Shown here: in pieces, positions 61,244 to 64,000 of the stretch
How positions within the stretch are numbered: position 1 is the first letter of the stretch
How the letters are laid out: the number at the start of each line of letters is the position of its first letter
Source: Gordionus sp. m RMFG-2023
Taxonomy: Eukaryota > Nematomorpha > Gordioida > Chordodea > Parachordodidae
Direction: 5' to 3'
Length of the DNA stretch: 64,000 nt
Assembly (NCBI RefSeq): GCF_954871325.1
Contig: NC_088777.1
Location: 30,977,366-31,041,365, forward strand
Translations under genes and position numbers: made by a program
Notes under the pieces: model-generated
The model's database searches: none
Seen by the model: the letters and a program-made list of their open reading frames with translations, nothing else
Told to the model about the DNA's origin: nothing

Positions 61244-61555
61244 ATTGAACAAAAGAGAAAAGTGTTCAATTTAGAGTAATTTAAATATATCGTTTTTATT
61301 TGAAAGTATTAATCCAGAATAATTTAAATATATCGTCTTTATTTGAAAGTGTTAATCCAGAATAATTTATTATATAAAAATAGAATCGAATATAAAAAAA
61401 ACAAGTGATACAATTAAAAACGTTTTCACAAAATCTCAATATATATATATCTATCGTAAATCAATTTATGGTCAATCAATTGTTGCTAAAGGCTTCGTAT
61501 ATAAAAATGCAATATAATATTAAGTGAATCTTTTTTAATAATATATTATGCAACA
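61243..61555 (-). repeat. 5' LTR of the fossil
   Basis: Partner of 59,097-59,364; longer because a segment of about 45 bp (TTAAATATATCG to AATCCAGAAT) is present twice. Confidence 0.85.
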
Positions 61556-62635
61556 ATCACAATGTGGGTCGAATATTTTTCTCATGATATTTAAAGACTC
61601 CAATATAAGTGCAAACCTACTTGTGGCAGAACAAAAATGAGCAAGGCTAATCACAAGTGTTTTAGTACCTGAATCCTAGAGGTCAATTCTTGACGATTTG
61701 AAAGATGGGCATCTATATGCAATTCTAACAAATGCATCTAATAATGGAAATATTAAAACATTTCCCTCGATCCTTCGCTATTTCAACAAAAATAAGAACA
61801 TTTCAATAAAACTGTTAAAATTTTTTCCTCGGATTGTGAAAAATCCAACGATGTAGCTAGCCACACAATGGTAAATATAGCTGATTCAGGGTTATCAATG
61901 ATTTGCATGTCAACTTTCTGCGCTGATAATGCCTCTGTAAATTTTGGCAAAGACCAAAGTTACCGAATTGAGGCAGCACAATAATGAATTAATTCCAATT
62001 GGCTGTATATGCTATATACTACATAATTCTTGTAAGAGGGCAATAAATGTATACTATCTGTTGAAGTCGAAATAATTGTGATGAAATGTTTTAACGAATT
62101 TAGTTCATCAACTAAAAGAGTTAATAAATTAAAAGAGTTGGTCCGGCTGTCCAAGCCTATCGGTGACCGGGGTGTCATTTCTAAGCTTCGAAATTTATCT
62201 ATACCTATCAGGTGGTTGTCATTAATACCTGCCATAGATTGAATTTTAAAATTTTATAAACCCTTAAAAAAAATACTTTTTAAATAAAGATTTTAAAAAC
62301 TGTCCTAAAATTTTGAAAAATTTATTCGAGTATGAAATGGCAGAAGCATATTTGGGATTCGTTTCACATGTAGGAAATCTACTTCATGCAGTTAATCAGA
62401 ATATTCTTTATTAAAAAAGATTCACAAAATCATGCTACAGCTCTGTTCATCTCTACAGTTAAAAATTGATAATAAATTTTATGGCGATATTGCTAAAAAT
62501 ATTATATTAAAATGTTCAAACAATACTCTAATTAATACATTTTTAAATGAAGCAGATATTTTTATTAAGACAATTTTAGAATATTTACAATCAAAATTTG
62601 ATTTTAATAATTCTATATAATAAATAGAAGCTTAA

Positions 62636-62864
62636 CAGCTGCACACATTCCAAACAATCTTGAACCATCAAATTTATCTCAAGTAGATGGTTTAAGACCT
62701 GATGGTATGACAACCATACCTTGGGCCCTCGACAAATCACTCATATAAGACTACACGTGTGTCTCATCATTCCCTTCAAACATAAATTTCAATTTAATAA
62801 CACAGGCTGAAATTAAAAAGATAAACAAATGCAAAAATTTTAAAAACTTCTTATTCAATCCAGT
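62636..62864 (+). mobile_element. LINE 3' fragment (restriction-like endonuclease type)
   Basis: NNLEPSNLSQVDGLRPDGMT then TIPWALDKSLI.DYTCVSSFP matches LEPSGLFRSDGKRPDGIS then QIPWKRGQFLVWDYSCINSL of the copy at 6590. Cut on the right by the MITE at 62,865. Confidence 0.8.
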
Positions 62865-63200
62865 CAGTGGCGTAGCCAGGATTTATCCATGATGGGGGGG
62901 GGGTTAAATTTTTTTGGGGGGCGAAGCCCCCAAACTTTACTTTTAAATATTTACAATATTATGTGCTTTATTAGTGTCTAATCACTATAGTAACAAGCAT
63001 GAATAAAAAAAATATTAGTAAAAATTTTGGCTAAATTTATGATTAATAAGCGACTGAACACTGAAAACATTATTCTAAAAATTTAATCTATGTTTAGTCA
63101 ATTGTAAATTAATCCATATAGTTTAGAAAGAAAAAAATTTGCTCCCCGAACCTTACATTTTTTAAGATCACTCAATATACCTGATTGAGTGTTAAAAATA
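62865..63200 (+). mobile_element. hAT MITE, GGCGTAGCC family, inserted in the LINE fragment
   Basis: Starts CAGTGGCGTAGCCAGGATT and carries GGGGGGCGAAGCCCCC. Matches 1-351 in inverted orientation. The right end is not resolved and may run past 63,200. Confidence 0.75.
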
Positions 63201-63689
63201 ATTCTTTTTTAAATTTTAGATATAGATTTTATTTATTATTAAAATACTTTAGTATAAATAAAATCTCTTTATTTAACTATGCATTTATTTTAATGATAAT
63301 ATACAATAAAATAAATTTCAAAATGTAGAAATTTTTATGTAGATTATTATATTAAAAATTTAAATAACTATATTAAAAAATATATAATTCAATAAAATAT
63401 AAGTAATTCTTGTATGGTATTTTAAAAAATATAATTTAACAATTATAATTAATACAAAATAATCTATAAATATTTCTTATTGAAAAGCAATACTTTTATT
63501 AAAAATACATAAATATTATGACTAAGAATTTTTATAATTAAGTTTTGCATATAAAAATTTTATGACTACGAAAATATGATAATCATAGATTTGAATTTAT
63601 AAAAAGAGGTCTACTTTTCTCTGAGATTTGGCTAATTCATCTAGAATCAAATTTTTATCTATCCTTATAAATATTTAAAAGGGCTAATT

Positions 63690-64000
63690 CATTTAAACGG
63701 TTTAAAAGATTCCATCAACATTGTGATGATAAGTATCTCTGTGAATCTTTCACTACAAGATAAGTGATTAAAAGCCGCAACTGTAGTTACATCTGTATTA
63801 TTTCTTATTTTTGGAGTACCTTATTATGTATTTAAACGTGATACGTGATAATTAAGGGACTATCCCTATAATGTTATACACACACACGGTAGATTTCCAA
63901 TTGCGGTCATTTTGCGGGACATTCACATAAAATAAAAATCGTTTTTTTTAATAAAATTTTATCTTGTTTACATTCTTTTATATTTAAAAAAGATCGTTGG
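63690..64000 (-). mobile_element. Third copy of the hAT A/B family, inverted and cut by window edge
   Basis: The minus strand reads GTCCCGCAAAATGACCGCAA, then ATTAAGGGAC..TAATTATCACGTATCACG, matching the 5' part of elements A (18,840-19,080) and B. Confidence 0.7.

Larger units (their letters stand above)
59097..61555 (-). mobile_element. LTR retrotransposon fossil inside hAT B
   Basis: Two direct repeats of 268 bp (59,097-59,364) and 313 bp (61,243-61,555) flank a 1.9-kb interior. They start TGTTGCATAAT on the minus strand, and a 5-bp target duplication ATCAC borders the element (59,092-59,096 and 61,556-61,560). A purine tract ending GGAGGAGGTGCA lies next to the 3' repeat and a TGGTGGAGG primer-site candidate next to the 5' repeat. 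Interior parts are gag-like and protease-like only; no polymerase or integrase part is visible, so it is incomplete. The repeats look very similar apart from one internal duplication, which suggests a fairly young insertion. Family: Ty3/gypsy-like or related; not settled. Confidence 0.82.
58628..62621 (+). mobile_element. hAT element B, split by an LTR fossil
   Basis: Left end CAGGATTGTCATGTCTCCCC, a relative of element A at 18,591. CCCGCAA words repeat just inside it. Transposase homology lies after the LTR insertion (61,561-62,620): DASNNGNIKTFP region, FCADNASVNFGK-like words, MKCFNEFSSSTKRVNKLKEL, IPIRWLSLIPA, EMAEAYLGFVSHVGNLLH, and KIMLQLCSSLQLKIDNKFYG to the stop at 62,618-62,620. Several stops and shifts. 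The right terminal repeat is missing; LINE sequence begins 15 bases on. Confidence 0.82.

Overview
AT-rich animal (eukaryotic) DNA with GT-AG introns, many decayed DNA transposons and LINE tails. No bacterial-type genes, operons, tRNA or rRNA genes, or CRISPR arrays are visible. It looks like an invertebrate with fast-evolving proteins; a parasitic arthropod or another long-branch lineage would fit, but the species cannot be fixed from this window.

Main result: most of the window is one host gene on the minus strand, from about 47.3 kb (5') down to 2.58 kb (stop). I recognise it as an SGSM3-like gene (small G protein signalling modulator 3, also RUTBC3/CIP85), because its pieces read TBC, then SH3, then RUN in that order. 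Seventeen small exons can be placed. All sixteen exon joins agree in reading phase, and nearly every exon matches, in order, the human SGSM3 sequence as I remember it. The product would be about 1,090 residues against about 750 in human. Most of the extra length is an Asn/Asp-rich insert of about 300 residues inside the TBC domain (exon 4). The two catalytic 'fingers' of the TBC Rab-GAP fold are not conserved, so this may be a pseudo-GAP.

Introns (2.8-46.8 kb): introns 3, 5, 9 and 14 are swollen by transposons. These include hAT elements and hAT MITEs (several with perfect 8-bp target duplications), 3' fragments of a LINE with a C-terminal zinc knuckle and restriction-like endonuclease, palindromic MITEs, a 2-kb foldback element whose arms are 21-bp minisatellites (30.4-32.4 kb), and a 65-bp tandem array with a hAT inside it (44.9-45.8 kb).

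Upstream of the gene (47.3-64 kb): no host gene is seen. An APE-type LINE (47.7-55.1 kb) is split by a hAT element with a multi-exon transposase gene (48.2-52.4 kb). A relative of the element at 0.55-1.88 kb is split by another hAT (56.0-57.4 kb). A second hAT (58.6-62.6 kb) is split by a short LTR-retrotransposon fossil (59.1-61.6 kb). LINE and hAT fragments close the window.

Downstream of the gene (1-2.5 kb): two hAT-type repeats and a probable polyadenylation region.
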